A stretch of DNA of 53,732 nt from Oscillospiraceae bacterium (GCA_017829075.1 JAGAJA010000053.1:1-53732); one strand, 5' to 3'. Positions 14,904 through 24,908 are shown, numbered from the stretch's first letter. The notes: generated from the letters alone by a model not told the origin. Numbers and translations are program-made.

Positions 14904-17108
14904 CTACATCAATTTCGCCCTAACCACCGCCCCGGTGTCCATATTCTCCCGCATATCCTCGGTATCAAGGTAATCCTCCACATACTGCTTTTTGAGCAGC
15001 TCCCGGGGGATATAGTCATTGTACTTGCCGGAAATCTCGCAGTTGTCGGGTATCGTGAAGCTGTACTTGTCCGCGCCGACCTGCTTTATTTCCTCCAGAG
15101 CCGCCGCAATTTCGGCGATATCCTTATCGGTCTTGACCTCTATGCACACCGGAATGTACCTATGCAGCCACACGTTCACGCTGCCGAAGCCCCGCCGCCG
15201 CAGCTCATACATCAGCGCCATACAGCCCCTTGTCCCCAGAAACGGGAACACTGCGTAGGTGGTGGGAGTAATCGGGAACACGCAGCCTACCGCCGACATC
15301 GCCGCATTCCGGCAGGCACGGCGTATCTCCGAAAGCCGCTTTTTCGCTGCTTCGTCAAGGAACGCGTATTCCTCATCGCTGCGCAGCACGTCCCTTATCA
15401 TCTTCATGACCTTTGTGTGGACATACTCGTTGCCGGTGTCCTGCCACATATTCGCCGAAATTCCGGGGATGTGCTTCACGAAAATGCGCCGCTCCTTTAA
15501 GTCAAGCTCCGTGACCTCCCACGCCTGTCCGGCAAGCGCGAACTGCGATTTTTCCGGGAACGGGGTCTGCACCGTGCCTATTTCCTCAGCGTTGCAGCGC
15601 ACTGAGAACTCAGACGGCACTGAGAATACCGCCAGAAACTCGAAGTTGTTCACCGCCGCCTCGCCCTTTTCTCCTACCATTAGTGAGCCGTCCTCGGCAC
15701 GTTCAAGCTGACCGTTTTCCAGCATATGCCGTAGCAGCATGAGGTAATCCTCCTTGCTTACCTGCTTGAACGCTCCTAGCGTGAGAATATACCGGGCAAG
15801 CTCCGGGGGTTTTACGCTTCCCTGCGAGGAAAGCCAGCTCATTGTCTGATGATACAGCAGGCTGTACGGCAGCTTCGGCAGGTACATCGGCTCTATCCAT
15901 CGCTCCCTTGTATAGAGCAGTATCATGGCTATGCACATGACGAAATCCCAGTTTATTTCCTTGTAGAACTCCTGCGGCGGCAGGCTCATGTCCCACCGGA
16001 ACGCGAACCGCATTTCCGCAGTGCCTCCCCTGCGCCCGGTGCGCCCTAACCTCTGCACAAGTCCCGAAACTGTCAGCGGACAGCCGGTCTGGACTATCCG
16101 TTCAAGGCTGCCGAGGTCAATTCCTAGCTCCAGCGTGACCGTAGCTCCGGTGCAGACCGGCTGCTCCGAGGACTTCATCTTCTGCTCAGTGAATTCCCGC
16201 AGGGCAGGGGAGATGTTCGCGTGGTGAACGAGGTAGTTGTCCGGCAGGCGGCGTTCTGCGGCAATTTTCTTCAGATGTGCGATGTTTTCCTCCACCTCGC
16301 CTTTGGAGTTGGAAAACAGTATGCAGCGCTTGTTCCAAGTGCTTTCGAAAAGGTAGTCGTAGTAGTTCTGAAGCAGGACTTTACTATCCGAATTGGGTAT
16401 CTTCTCCTTAATGGGGAAAAACCTCACCGAAAGCCGCAGGGAGCGCCCCTTTTCGTGCGTTATCGGGGTAATGCAGCGCCGACCGCTGCCGGTGTTGAGC
16501 CAAATTTCAGCGTTGCGGCAGTCACCCAGAGTAGCTGAAAGCCCTATCCGCCGCGGGTGATAGCCGATAAGCCGCGCCAGACGTTCCAGCAGGCAGAGAA
16601 GCTGCAATCCCCGGTCGTTGTCCATGAAGTAATGCACCTCGTCAATAATGACGAACCTGAGGTCGGAAAACAGCTTGTAAGCCCCGCTGGAATTCCGCAT
16701 GAGCATACTTTCAAGAGACTCCGGGGTGGTCTGGATAATACCCTGCGGGCGCTTCATCACACGCTTTTTGGCGGCGGGGGAGGCGTCGCCGTGCCATTTT
16801 GTGACCGGGATACCCGCTTCCTCCAGCAGCCCCTCAAGCCGCAGGAACTGGTCGTTTATGAGTGCCTTCAGCGGCGAGAGGTACAGCACCCCCACGCTCG
16901 CCGAGGGGTTCTCCCATAGCTGGGTCAGCACCGGCAGGAATGCGGCTTCCGTTTTGCCGCTTGCAGTCCCGCTGGACAGCAGGACGTTCTCATCGGTGTC
17001 GAACACTGCTTCCGCCGCCTTGACCTGAATTTCCCGCAGCTCCTCCCATTTGTTGCGGTAGATGTAATCCTGTATGAACGGAGCGTAGCGGGAAAATATG
17101 TTTGACAT
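14904..17108 (-). CDS. Lhr/BrxHI-like DEAD/DEAH-box helicase
   Basis: A 734-residue superfamily 2 helicase. The RecA-1 lobe holds SSGTASGKTEAA (motif I, about residues 44-55), IIDEVHYF (motif II) and SATLGD (motif III). The RecA-2 lobe has the VQRLGRTGRRGG motif VI. A long C-terminal part of about 330 residues follows, as in Lhr-type helicases. Similar helicases act with a DUF2791/BrxD ATPase in BREX type 2 and in related two-gene defence loci. Here that ATPase lies upstream on the same strand, separated by a transposase. GAGGTG precedes ATG 17108. A defence role is inferred from the pairing. Confidence 0.85.
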   Translation of the reverse strand: MSNIFSRYAPFIQDYIYRNKWEELREIQVKAAEAVFDTDENVLLSSGTASGKTEAAFLPVLTQLWENPSASVGVLYLSPLKALINDQFLRLEGLLEEAGIPVTKWHGDASPAAKKRVMKRPQGIIQTTPESLESMLMRNSSGAYKLFSDLRFVIIDEVHYFMDNDRGLQLLCLLERLARLIGYHPRRIGLSATLGDCRNAEIWLNTGSGRRCITPITHEKGRSLRLSVRFFPIKEKIPNSDSKVLLQNYYDYLFESTWNKRCILFSNSKGEVEENIAHLKKIAAERRLPDNYLVHHANISPALREFTEQKMKSSEQPVCTGATVTLELGIDLGSLERIVQTGCPLTVSGLVQRLGRTGRRGGTAEMRFAFRWDMSLPPQEFYKEINWDFVMCIAMILLYTRERWIEPMYLPKLPYSLLYHQTMSWLSSQGSVKPPELARYILTLGAFKQVSKEDYLMLLRHMLENGQLERAEDGSLMVGEKGEAAVNNFEFLAVFSVPSEFSVRCNAEEIGTVQTPFPEKSQFALAGQAWEVTELDLKERRIFVKHIPGISANMWQDTGNEYVHTKVMKMIRDVLRSDEEYAFLDEAAKKRLSEIRRACRNAAMSAVGCVFPITPTTYAVFPFLGTRGCMALMYELRRRGFGSVNVWLHRYIPVCIEVKTDKDIAEIAAALEEIKQVGADKYSFTIPDNCEISGKYNDYIPRELLKKQYVEDYLDTEDMRENMDTGAVVRAKLM

Positions 17109-17126
17109 TGGTTCACCTCTTTCAGG

Positions 17127-17621
17127 TCAAATCGTTTGTGATGAATTATTTTCTTGTGCGAAAAAGCAATCTTCTTCCCATTTATATGGGTTGTTTTCTA
17201 TATATTCACTTATCATCATGTAATCTTTTTCATTGCGTATAATATGATCGTGAAAAGAACGTTGAAAGAGCTTTCCGCCATAATTGCACAAACGTGTTAT
17301 TTGTGATTTCAAAGCACAGATCACATCGGATACCGTAGGGGAGGGGCTTGCTCCTCCCGACCCATTCAGGATCATAATCAGATGAATGTGATTCGGCATA
17401 ATAACGTATTGTGGTATTGATACCGTTGGAAACCGTTGTTGGGCAGCTTTAATTTGTTTTTTTGTTATTTCGCCATATTCAGAAAGCCTTATTTCACAGG
17501 TGTCAAGAATTTCAGACAATACACATTGTCTGTTCTGCGTGCAGATCGTTATAAAATATGCACCGTTCGTGCTGTAATCATAACCTTTTAATCTGGTTGG
17601 TTTTCTTCTTGGATAATCCAT
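17127..17621 (-). CDS. REP-associated tyrosine transposase (RAYT, IS200-like)
   Basis: A 164-residue Y1-type HUH nuclease. The metal-binding HUH motif appears as MPNHIHLI (about residues 77-84) and the family C-terminus as YIENNPYKW, with a candidate catalytic Tyr. RAYTs recognise and spread REP palindromes and are usually single-copy domesticated genes. A REP sequence lies within the coding region (17335-17358), read in frame as GGASPSPT right after the HUH motif, and two more in opposite orientation lie just upstream. ATG 17621 has AAAGGA seven bases upstream. The gene splits the BrxD-like ATPase from its helicase. Confidence 0.9.
   Translation of the reverse strand: MDYPRRKPTRLKGYDYSTNGAYFITICTQNRQCVLSEILDTCEIRLSEYGEITKKQIKAAQQRFPTVSIPQYVIMPNHIHLIMILNGSGGASPSPTVSDVICALKSQITRLCNYGGKLFQRSFHDHIIRNEKDYMMISEYIENNPYKWEEDCFFAQENNSSQTI
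17335..17358. repeat. REP palindrome inside the RAYT gene
   Basis: The 24 bases here are the exact reverse complement of 4795-4818. The repeat is read in frame and gives the Gly/Ser/Pro insert after the HUH motif, so it does not disrupt the gene. Confidence 0.8.
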
Positions 17622-17664
17622 GTCCGTTTCCTTTGGTGTTTGGTTTTGTTCGTTTCGTGTTCTC

Positions 17665-17688
17665 GTAGGGGCGGGGCTTGCCCCTCCC
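17665..17688. repeat. REP palindrome, first of an inverted pair
   Basis: GTAGGGGCGGGG-CTTG-CCCCTCCC, with the same core as the other REPs, 44 bp upstream of the RAYT start. Together with 17718-17741 it forms a head-to-head pair (BIME-like). Confidence 0.8.
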
Positions 17689-17717
17689 GTTTTTAGATGA
17701 TTACACATTTGCATATC

Positions 17718-17741
17718 GGGCGGAGCAAGCCCCGCCCCTAC
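17718..17741. repeat. REP palindrome, second of an inverted pair
   Basis: GGGCGGAGCAAG-CCCCGCCCCTAC, opposite orientation to 17665-17688. The pair probably folds into one long cruciform and may be the substrate of the neighbouring transposase. Confidence 0.8.
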
Positions 17742-17797
17742 GGGGAAACGTGGAAATTGTGGTGTGAAATTATGAAACGGGAGGAAAATTTTGTTGG

Positions 17798-19117
17798 TTA
17801 TAATTCAAAATCTTCAAACCCGTCGTTCTGCTCCTCGCTCTCGCCCTCGGGCTTTGCGTACTCAAAGCTCTCCTCGCCCATAAGCTGGGCAATGGATTTA
17901 TCCGGGTTCTGCATTGCGATATTAAGCAGCTCGATGAAGTCCCTTATCATTTCGCGGGGGGTGATGTTGGTGTCCGCGCCCACGCGGCTGAATTCCGCCT
18001 TGATGAAGTATATCCTGTCCTCCAGAGTAATCCGGTTCTCATAGCCGTACAGCCCGGCGTGTATCTCCGCAAGCTTCTCCGCGAGAACGGTCATTTCCTC
18101 GTAGGTGAGCGGCTGAAGCTTTATTATCGGTGCCAGCATATCGTGGGTCTCGTCAGTGGCAAAGCGTCCTCGCTCTAATCTCGACCGCAGCGCGTCATAG
18201 CTGAAAATTCCCCGGCGGGTGTCCTCAATGCACTGGGGGGTGCCGCCCATGATTATACCGAGGTGGGAAGCCTTGCCCTGCATTACGTCGTTGTACATCA
18301 TGAGTATTTTCTCATAGTTGTACTGTCGGGTGACTGCGTGGGGTATCTTCATGATGTTCACCAGCTCGTCTATCATGATGACGAAACCCTTGTAGCCCGC
18401 GCTGACAAAGAATGCGGTCAGCAGCTTGATGTAGTCGTACCAGTTGTCGTCGGTGATTATCACGTTTACGCCTAAATCCTGCTTTGCCTCGGTCTTTGTG
18501 GTGTATTCGCCGCGGAGCCAGCGTACTGCGCAGGAAGCCTTTTCGTCATTCCCGGCGGTGAAAGCCTTGTGGTAGGCGTTTATCACTCTCGCGAAATCAA
18601 AGCCGTGAACCATGTCCTCCAGCCCACTTATTTTTGTATATATTTTCTTCTCTACCGCCGCGTCAAAGAACTGGTCGTCCGGGCTTGTGCCCTCTGAAAC
18701 CACCTCTGTGCGCACTGCGGTTATCCACTTCTCAAGAATAAGCGGAAGCGCGCCTCCGTCCGGCTTGGTGCGGACGCTCATGTTCCGCATAAGCTCCCGG
18801 TAGGTGGCAAGCCCCTGCCCCTTGCTGCCCATCAGCCGCCGCTCCGGGGAGAGGTCTGCGTCCGCAGTCACGAACCCCCTGTCCATCAGGTGCTGCCGCA
18901 TAGTCTGGAGCATGAAGCTCTTTCCGCTGCCGTAGCGTCCAACTATGAACCGGAAGAACGCGCCGCCCTCCTCGGCAATGTCTACGTCATGCAGCAGCGC
19001 GTTTATCTCGGCAGTCCTGCCCACCGCGATATAGCCAAGCCCGGTTCTAGGCACAACTCCGCCTTTGAGCGCGTTGATTATTCCGGAAGCGATCCTCTTT
19101 GGTACTGCGACAGCCAT
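17798..19117 (-). CDS. DUF2791/BrxD-like P-loop ATPase
   Basis: A 439-residue ATPase of the DUF2791 family (BrxD of BREX type 2). Walker A is GRYGSGKS at about residue 54 and Walker B is VIMIDELVNI near residue 245. The N-terminal SGIINALKGGVVPRTGLGYIAVGR segment and the later LGIIMGGTPQCIED stretch fit the family. ATG 19117 is nine bases from GGAGG; the in-frame TTG at 19126 touches the ribosome site. It is the first gene of the unit, with promoter TTGATT-17-TAAAAT upstream. Its expected partner is the Lhr-like helicase 690 bp downstream. No BrxA, BrxB, PglX or PglZ homologue is in the window. Confidence 0.83.
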   Translation of the reverse strand: MAVAVPKRIASGIINALKGGVVPRTGLGYIAVGRTAEINALLHDVDIAEEGGAFFRFIVGRYGSGKSFMLQTMRQHLMDRGFVTADADLSPERRLMGSKGQGLATYRELMRNMSVRTKPDGGALPLILEKWITAVRTEVVSEGTSPDDQFFDAAVEKKIYTKISGLEDMVHGFDFARVINAYHKAFTAGNDEKASCAVRWLRGEYTTKTEAKQDLGVNVIITDDNWYDYIKLLTAFFVSAGYKGFVIMIDELVNIMKIPHAVTRQYNYEKILMMYNDVMQGKASHLGIIMGGTPQCIEDTRRGIFSYDALRSRLERGRFATDETHDMLAPIIKLQPLTYEEMTVLAEKLAEIHAGLYGYENRITLEDRIYFIKAEFSRVGADTNITPREMIRDFIELLNIAMQNPDKSIAQLMGEESFEYAKPEGESEEQNDGFEDFEL

Positions 19118-19167
19118 AATATTCAACCTCCAGCGTTTATTTCTGTAATATAATTCACTATCCTTTT

Positions 19168-19196
19168 ATTTTATCATATATTATCGAAAAAATCAA
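19168..19196 (-). promoter_or_regulatory. Promoter of the BrxD-like gene
   Basis: Minus-strand TTGATT (19196-19191), a 17-base spacer and TAAAAT (19173-19168). The remainder of 19197-19320 is AT-rich and holds no gene. Confidence 0.6.
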
Positions 19197-19326
19197 TATT
19201 AATCTGCCGCCGGAATGGTACAATTACCGGGACAATGGTTTGTGAATTATTGCCAAAACGAATTGTTGAAAACTATGTTAAATATTACACAATTAACGAA
19301 AATGCAAAAAAAAGCTTGTTTACCCC

Positions 19327-19354
19327 TTGATTTTTTTTGAATAATGGGTAAAAT
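19327..19354 (+). promoter_or_regulatory. Sigma-A promoter of groESL
   Basis: TTGATT (19327-19332), a 16-base spacer and TAAAAT (19349-19354), ending just before the CIRCE operator. Confidence 0.65.
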
Positions 19355-19358
19355 AGAA

Positions 19359-19385
19359 TTAGCACTCAACGAAACAGAGTGCTAA
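19359..19385. promoter_or_regulatory. CIRCE operator (HrcA site)
   Basis: A perfect consensus, TTAGCACTC-N9-GAGTGCTAA, between the -10 box and groES. HrcA bound here represses groESL until heat shock titrates GroEL. hrcA itself is not in the window. Confidence 0.97.
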
Positions 19386-19405
19386 AACCACAAAAAAGTA
19401 CATAA

Positions 19406-19711
<306 letters not shown>

Positions 19712-19731
19712 TTCACAGTATCTACACATAA

Positions 19732-21378
<1,647 letters not shown>

Positions 21379-21416
21379 TTCCGGCAAGAAGCGATTTTAA
21401 CAGATAATATAAAGAG

Positions 21417-21442
21417 AGCGGCTAAGTCAAGGCTTAGCCGCT
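21417..21442 (+). terminator. Terminator after groEL
   Basis: AGCGGCTAAG and CTTAGCCGCT form a 10-bp stem with a 6-base loop, followed by TTCGGTTT. A near-identical hairpin lies at 21748-21773. Confidence 0.7.
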
Positions 21443-21447
21443 TTCGG

Positions 21448-21747
21448 TTTGGTGAAAAACGGTGTATCGTTTGAAAAATTGCTTCGCTCTTTTCAAAGGA
21501 GTGGTGGTGAAAGGGGGAAAGAAAATATGAAGTGGCGCTGCGCGCGGATTACAAATGGGGCTTTGCCCCATACCCGTTGGTTCGTGCGGTTTCGCCACAG
21601 GCGAAATTCCCGGCATTCAGCCGGGAAAGGCTGAACATATGGGGCTTTGCCCCATACCCTACTTCCTTTTGTACCAAAAGGAAGCGAAAATCAATTCCAC
21701 GCTTCGCGTGGTTTTGGCGCTTCGCTCTAGTATTTTAACAGTTTGAA
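21448..21747. repeat. Hairpin array between two matching terminators
   Basis: No gene is evident in this 300-bp stretch. It holds in order: ATGGGGCTTTGCCCCATACCC at 21553, TTTCGCC/GGCGAAA, TTCCCGGC/GCCGGGAA, a second copy of the ATGGGGC hairpin at 21639, CTTCCTTTTG/CAAAAGGAAG and CCACGC/GCGTGG. The dense chain of small palindromes resembles the interior of the 189-bp elements without sharing their sequence. It may be a distinct structured insertion. Confidence 0.5.
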
Positions 21748-21773
21748 AGCGGCTAAGTTAAGGCTTAGCCGCT
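21748..21773 (+). terminator. Second terminator, overlapping the MmcQ stop codon
   Basis: AGCGGCTAAG/CTTAGCCGCT stem with a TTAAGG loop, followed by CTTTTTTTT on the plus strand. The loop contains the stop codon of the convergent MmcQ-like gene. Confidence 0.75.
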
Positions 21774-22108
21774 CTTTTTTTGCTTTTTGTCAGCTCAAAG
21801 CTGTTCATCACCATGCGCTTTATTTCCTCCTCCGGCAGGTCGGAGTCCAGAATGACCGTATTCCAGTGGGTCTTGTTCATGTGATAGGCGGGAATTACAC
21901 CCTTAAACAGCTTGCGAAGCAGGTCTGCCTCCTGTGGGTCGCATTTGAGATTTACGATGTACTTCCCCTCGTGCAGCATCAGAAGCGCAAACCACTTCCG
22001 ACTGAGGGTGTGCCGGGCAACAAAGGTTTCAAAGTCCCCGTCAAAGGGCTGGTCTACCGAAGCTCCCGGAATGCTCCGGCAGAAATCCAGAAATTCATCA
22101 CAGGTCAT
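21758..22108 (-). CDS. MmcQ/YjbR family protein
   Basis: A 116-residue protein of the MmcQ/YjbR (DUF419) family with a cyanobacterial-type DNA-binding-like fold; its cellular role is not established. Family features are SVDQPFDGDFETFVA near the start, KWFALLMLHEGKYIVNLKCDP in the middle and IPAYHMNKTHWNTVILD. The C-terminus is Lys/Arg-rich (KSKKRAAKP) and its last codons lie in a terminator hairpin. It starts three bases after the DHFR stop codon, so the two are co-transcribed and probably translationally coupled. Confidence 0.9.
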   Translation of the reverse strand: MTCDEFLDFCRSIPGASVDQPFDGDFETFVARHTLSRKWFALLMLHEGKYIVNLKCDPQEADLLRKLFKGVIPAYHMNKTHWNTVILDSDLPEEEIKRMVMNSFELTKSKKRAAKP

Positions 22109-22111
22109 GGC

Positions 22112-22594
22112 TTATTTCTTTCTGACATAGCGGAAGAAGCGGATAGTGCGGCACTCCGAGTCGATCGCGGGAGATACCTCCGCCAGCTCCCAGTCCTTGT
22201 CGTGCTCAAGGTCGGTGAAGAAAACATCTCCGTCAAAGCACTCGTAAATGCGGGTGATTAGCGCCTCGTCACAGTACGGCAGGAACTGTCTGTATATTTC
22301 GCCGCCGCCTATCACGAAAATTCTGCTCTCCGCACTCTTGGAATAGTCAAGAAACTCCTCCACAGAGCCGAAAACCTTCGCTCCGTCAAGCTCCTTTACA
22401 CTGCGGGATATTACGCAGTTTACGCGGTTCGGCAGCGGCTTTTTCGGGAAGCTGTCCCAGGTCTTTCTGCCCATAACCACCGTGGAATTTTTCGTGGTTT
22501 CCCGGAAATACTTCATGTCCTCCGGAATATGCGCCAGCAGTCCGCCGTTTTTCCCTATCGCCCAATCGCAGTCTGCTGCTAGAATTATCGTCAT
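22112..22594 (-). CDS. folA: Dihydrofolate reductase
   Basis: Reduces dihydrofolate to tetrahydrofolate with NADPH, supplying one-carbon carriers. The 160-residue protein shows the N-terminal ILAADCDWAIGKNGGLLAHIPEDMKYF (substrate-site acidic residue in the PEDMKYF helix), the cofactor motif VVMGRKTWDSFP and the second NADPH motif FVIGGGEIYRQFL. CAGGAGG lies upstream of ATG 22594. A TTGACA-17-TATCAT promoter is present. A thymidylate synthase gene, often adjacent, is not found here. Confidence 0.96.
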   Translation of the reverse strand: MTIILAADCDWAIGKNGGLLAHIPEDMKYFRETTKNSTVVMGRKTWDSFPKKPLPNRVNCVISRSVKELDGAKVFGSVEEFLDYSKSAESRIFVIGGGEIYRQFLPYCDEALITRIYECFDGDVFFTDLEHDKDWELAEVSPAIDSECRTIRFFRYVRKK

Positions 22595-22635
22595 AGCTTT
22601 GTCCTCCTGAAAATTCGTTGTTTCGTTATATTAAT

Positions 22636-22664
22636 ATGATACTATTTTCCGGCGATATTGTCAA
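22636..22664 (-). promoter_or_regulatory. Promoter of folA
   Basis: Minus-strand TTGACA (22664-22659), a 17-base spacer and TATCAT (22641-22636). Confidence 0.7.
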
Positions 22665-22674
22665 GCAGACGCGT

Positions 22675-22801
22675 GTTCATTCAACTGTGCAAATATGAAC
22701 AAAATCTGCATGAATATTTATAGAAAATTACCAGTGACAACAGCGGATTTTTCGTGTATAATAAAGCTGTAAGATGTTCATATGGTTTTGAAAACATGAA
22801 A
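22675..22801. promoter_or_regulatory. Paired candidate operators flanking the polymerase promoter
   Basis: Two sites share the arrangement GTTCAT-N14-ATGAA: 22675-22700 (perfect, ending ATGAAC) and 22776-22801 (ending ATGAAA). They bracket the promoter GTGACA (22734-22739)-17-TATAAT (22757-22762). Equal spacing on both sides suggests a dimeric repressor. The classical Firmicute LexA box is not matched exactly. Confidence 0.4.
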
Positions 22802-22822
22802 TTATTTCCGCAGGAGGCAGCC

Positions 22823-24082
22823 ATGAGTGATAAAATATATATGTGCATAGATCTGAAAAGCTTTTTTGCCTCGGTGGAGTGCGCGGACAAGGGGCTTGAC
22901 CCGTTCACCACAAATCTTGTTGTAGCCGACCCGTCGAGAGGACAGGGTGCGATCTGCCTTGCGATAACCCCGGCAATGAAGGCGCTTGGAATACGCAACC
23001 GCTGCCGGGTGTTTGAGATACCGGCGGGGGTAAAATACATCACGGCGCTTCCCAGAATGAAGCGGTATATGGAGGTTTCGGCGGAGATCTATGGGGTGTA
23101 TTTGCGGTACATCAGCCCGGAGGATATCCATGTTTACTCGATAGATGAGTGCTTCATTGACGCGACGCCCTATCTGGATATGTATAGAATGACGCCGAAG
23201 CAGCTTGCTCAGGAACTTATGAGGGCGGTTTTTGAACAGACGCATATCTGCGCTACGGCTGGGATAGGAACTAATCTGTTTCTCGCTAAGGTGGCGCTGG
23301 ATATAACCGCGAAGAAATCCCCGGATCACATCGGCTGGCTGGACGAAAAGACCTATCGTGAGAGGCTGTGGCATCACCGTCCCATCACCGATTTCTGGAA
23401 CGTGGGAAAAGGAATTGCCCGGCGGCTGGAGAAATACGGCGTGTACGATATGCAGGGAGTTGCAAAAATGGAGGAGAGCGTGCTGTACAAGGAATTCGGA
23501 GTGAATGCGGAGTTCCTGATAGACCACGCTCACGGGATAGAGCCGTGTACCATTCAGGAGATACACGCCTATCAGTCAAAAAGCCGGTCACTGTCGAACG
23601 GGCAGATATTATTCGAGGATTACAGCTATGAAAACGCGCTTATCGTACTCAAGGAAATGGCGGACACACTGACGCTGGAACTGGTGGAGAAGAAGCTTGC
23701 GGCGGAATATGTATCGCTTATGGTGGGGTATTCAAAGGACGTTCATACTCCCACCGGGGGAACACGGCGGCTGGTGGGGATTACCGGTTCCTGCCGTAAG
23801 CTTACGGATCAGCTTGTTCAGCTTTACCGGGAAACCACGAGGAAAAATCTGCCGATACGCAGCATAAATATCGGCTTTGGCGGAATTGCAGATGAAATCT
23901 ATACCACAATGGACTTGTTTATGGATCACGAAGCCGAGGAAAAGGAGAAGAATATGCAGAACGCAATAATCGACATAAAGAAGCGGTTCGGAAAGAACGC
24001 GCTGATTAAGGCGATGAGCTTACAGGAAAAGGCTACCGGAATAAGACGGAATCAGATGGTGGGAGGTCACAATGGCGGGTAA
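22823..24082 (+). CDS. Y-family translesion DNA polymerase (UvrX/UmuC-like)
   Basis: A 419-residue error-prone polymerase for synthesis across damaged DNA. The first catalytic acidic motif is CIDLKSFFASVEC and the second is VYSIDECFIDAT near residue 110; the thumb has GIGTNLFLAKVALD and the helix-hairpin-helix region NVGKGIARRLEKYGV. ATG 22823 follows AGGAGG by five bases; upstream in-frame ATGs at 22754 and 22796 lack this. The YolD-like gene overlaps its end by 11 bp, a pairing seen for UvrX-type polymerases on phages and plasmids. Damage induction is likely but only suggested by the paired sites upstream. Confidence 0.93.
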   Translation: MSDKIYMCIDLKSFFASVECADKGLDPFTTNLVVADPSRGQGAICLAITPAMKALGIRNRCRVFEIPAGVKYITALPRMKRYMEVSAEIYGVYLRYISPEDIHVYSIDECFIDATPYLDMYRMTPKQLAQELMRAVFEQTHICATAGIGTNLFLAKVALDITAKKSPDHIGWLDEKTYRERLWHHRPITDFWNVGKGIARRLEKYGVYDMQGVAKMEESVLYKEFGVNAEFLIDHAHGIEPCTIQEIHAYQSKSRSLSNGQILFEDYSYENALIVLKEMADTLTLELVEKKLAAEYVSLMVGYSKDVHTPTGGTRRLVGITGSCRKLTDQLVQLYRETTRKNLPIRSINIGFGGIADEIYTTMDLFMDHEAEEKEKNMQNAIIDIKKRFGKNALIKAMSLQEKATGIRRNQMVGGHNGG

Positions 24083-24401
24083 GGCTAACCGGGCGGTGCA
24101 GTTTATGCCTTTTGCTTCACTCAGAGGCTACTATGACGGAATACGGGAGCAGGAGCGCATAAAGGAGGAGCGCCGGGAGCTTTCCGAGGACGAGGCAGAG
24201 GAGCTTTCGGCGGCGCTGAACAAGGTGGAACGCGGGGTCATGCTGAGGGTGGTGTATTACAACAAGGATTTCTACGATACCGCAGAGGGAATAGTGTCGG
24301 AGTTCGACCCGGTTTTCCGGCGGCTGAGGATAGTCCGGCGGGAGATACCGTTTGGTGATATTTTACGGGTTGAGCCGCTGGACAAATCCGGTGAACGGTG
24401 A
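24072..24401 (+). CDS. YolD-like protein
   Basis: A 109-residue YolD-like protein, the usual partner of UvrX-type Y-family polymerases and suspected to act like UmuD in controlling them. Family features: the NRAVQFMPFASLRGYYD start and a C-terminal barrel with EGIVSEFDPVFRRLRI and IPFGDILRVE. A Glu-rich helix lies between (residues 25-50). It starts inside the polymerase gene (GGGAGG upstream), so translation is coupled. The biochemical role is not known. Confidence 0.9.
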   Translation: MAGKANRAVQFMPFASLRGYYDGIREQERIKEERRELSEDEAEELSAALNKVERGVMLRVVYYNKDFYDTAEGIVSEFDPVFRRLRIVRREIPFGDILRVEPLDKSGER

Positions 24402-24439
24402 TATAATGTAAAAGTAATTTCCTGAACCGGAGGTAAAAT

Positions 24440-24874
24440 ATGAAGCTTGTAATACAGCGCTGCGAAAGCGCAGAAGTCAGCGTAGACGGAAAAATCGTGG
24501 GGCAGATCGGGAAAGGCTTTCTGGTGCTGCTGGGAGTAGGGCAGGAGGACAGCGAAGCGGACTGCGACAGGTTGGCTGCAAAGATGATAGGGCTGCGCAT
24601 ATTCGCGGACGAAAACGGCAAGACCAACCTTTCCCTAAAGGACGTGGGCGGCTCGCTGCTGGTGATATCCCAGTTCACGCTGTATGCGGACACCCGGAAA
24701 GGACACCGTCCGAATTTCCTCATGGCAAAGGAGCCGGGGGAGGCAAAGCGGCTGTACGAGTACTTCACCGAGGTGTGCCGCTGGGAAATACCGAATGTCC
24801 AGACTGGTGAATTTGGCGCGGACATGAAAGTAAGTCTGGTGAACGACGGCCCGTTTACAATTATTCTGGAATAA
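24440..24874 (+). CDS. dtd: D-aminoacyl-tRNA deacylase
   Basis: Removes D-amino acids wrongly attached to tRNAs (and glycine from tRNA-Ala), a quality-control step in translation. The 144-residue length is standard. Catalytic motifs are SQFTLYAD (about residue 77) and the C-terminal cross-subunit NDGPFT with its Gly-cisPro pair, near residue 134. A relA/spoT gene, a frequent neighbour, is absent. ATG 24440 is preceded by CCGGAGG at 7 bases. A bidirectional hairpin terminator follows. Confidence 0.96.
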   Translation: MKLVIQRCESAEVSVDGKIVGQIGKGFLVLLGVGQEDSEADCDRLAAKMIGLRIFADENGKTNLSLKDVGGSLLVISQFTLYADTRKGHRPNFLMAKEPGEAKRLYEYFTEVCRWEIPNVQTGEFGADMKVSLVNDGPFTIILE

Positions 24875-24878
24875 GACA

Positions 24879-24908
24879 AAGCCCGGAAAGCTCATGCTTT
24901 CCGGGCTT
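24879..24908. terminator. Bidirectional terminator, dtd and ABC gene
   Basis: AAGCCCGGAAAGC and GCTTTCCGGGCTT form a perfect 13-bp stem with a TCAT loop, between converging genes. Confidence 0.85.

Noticed and set aside
17665..17741. CRISPR-like repeats
   Set aside because: Only a few palindromes, in opposing orientations and irregular spacing, beside a RAYT; these are REPs.
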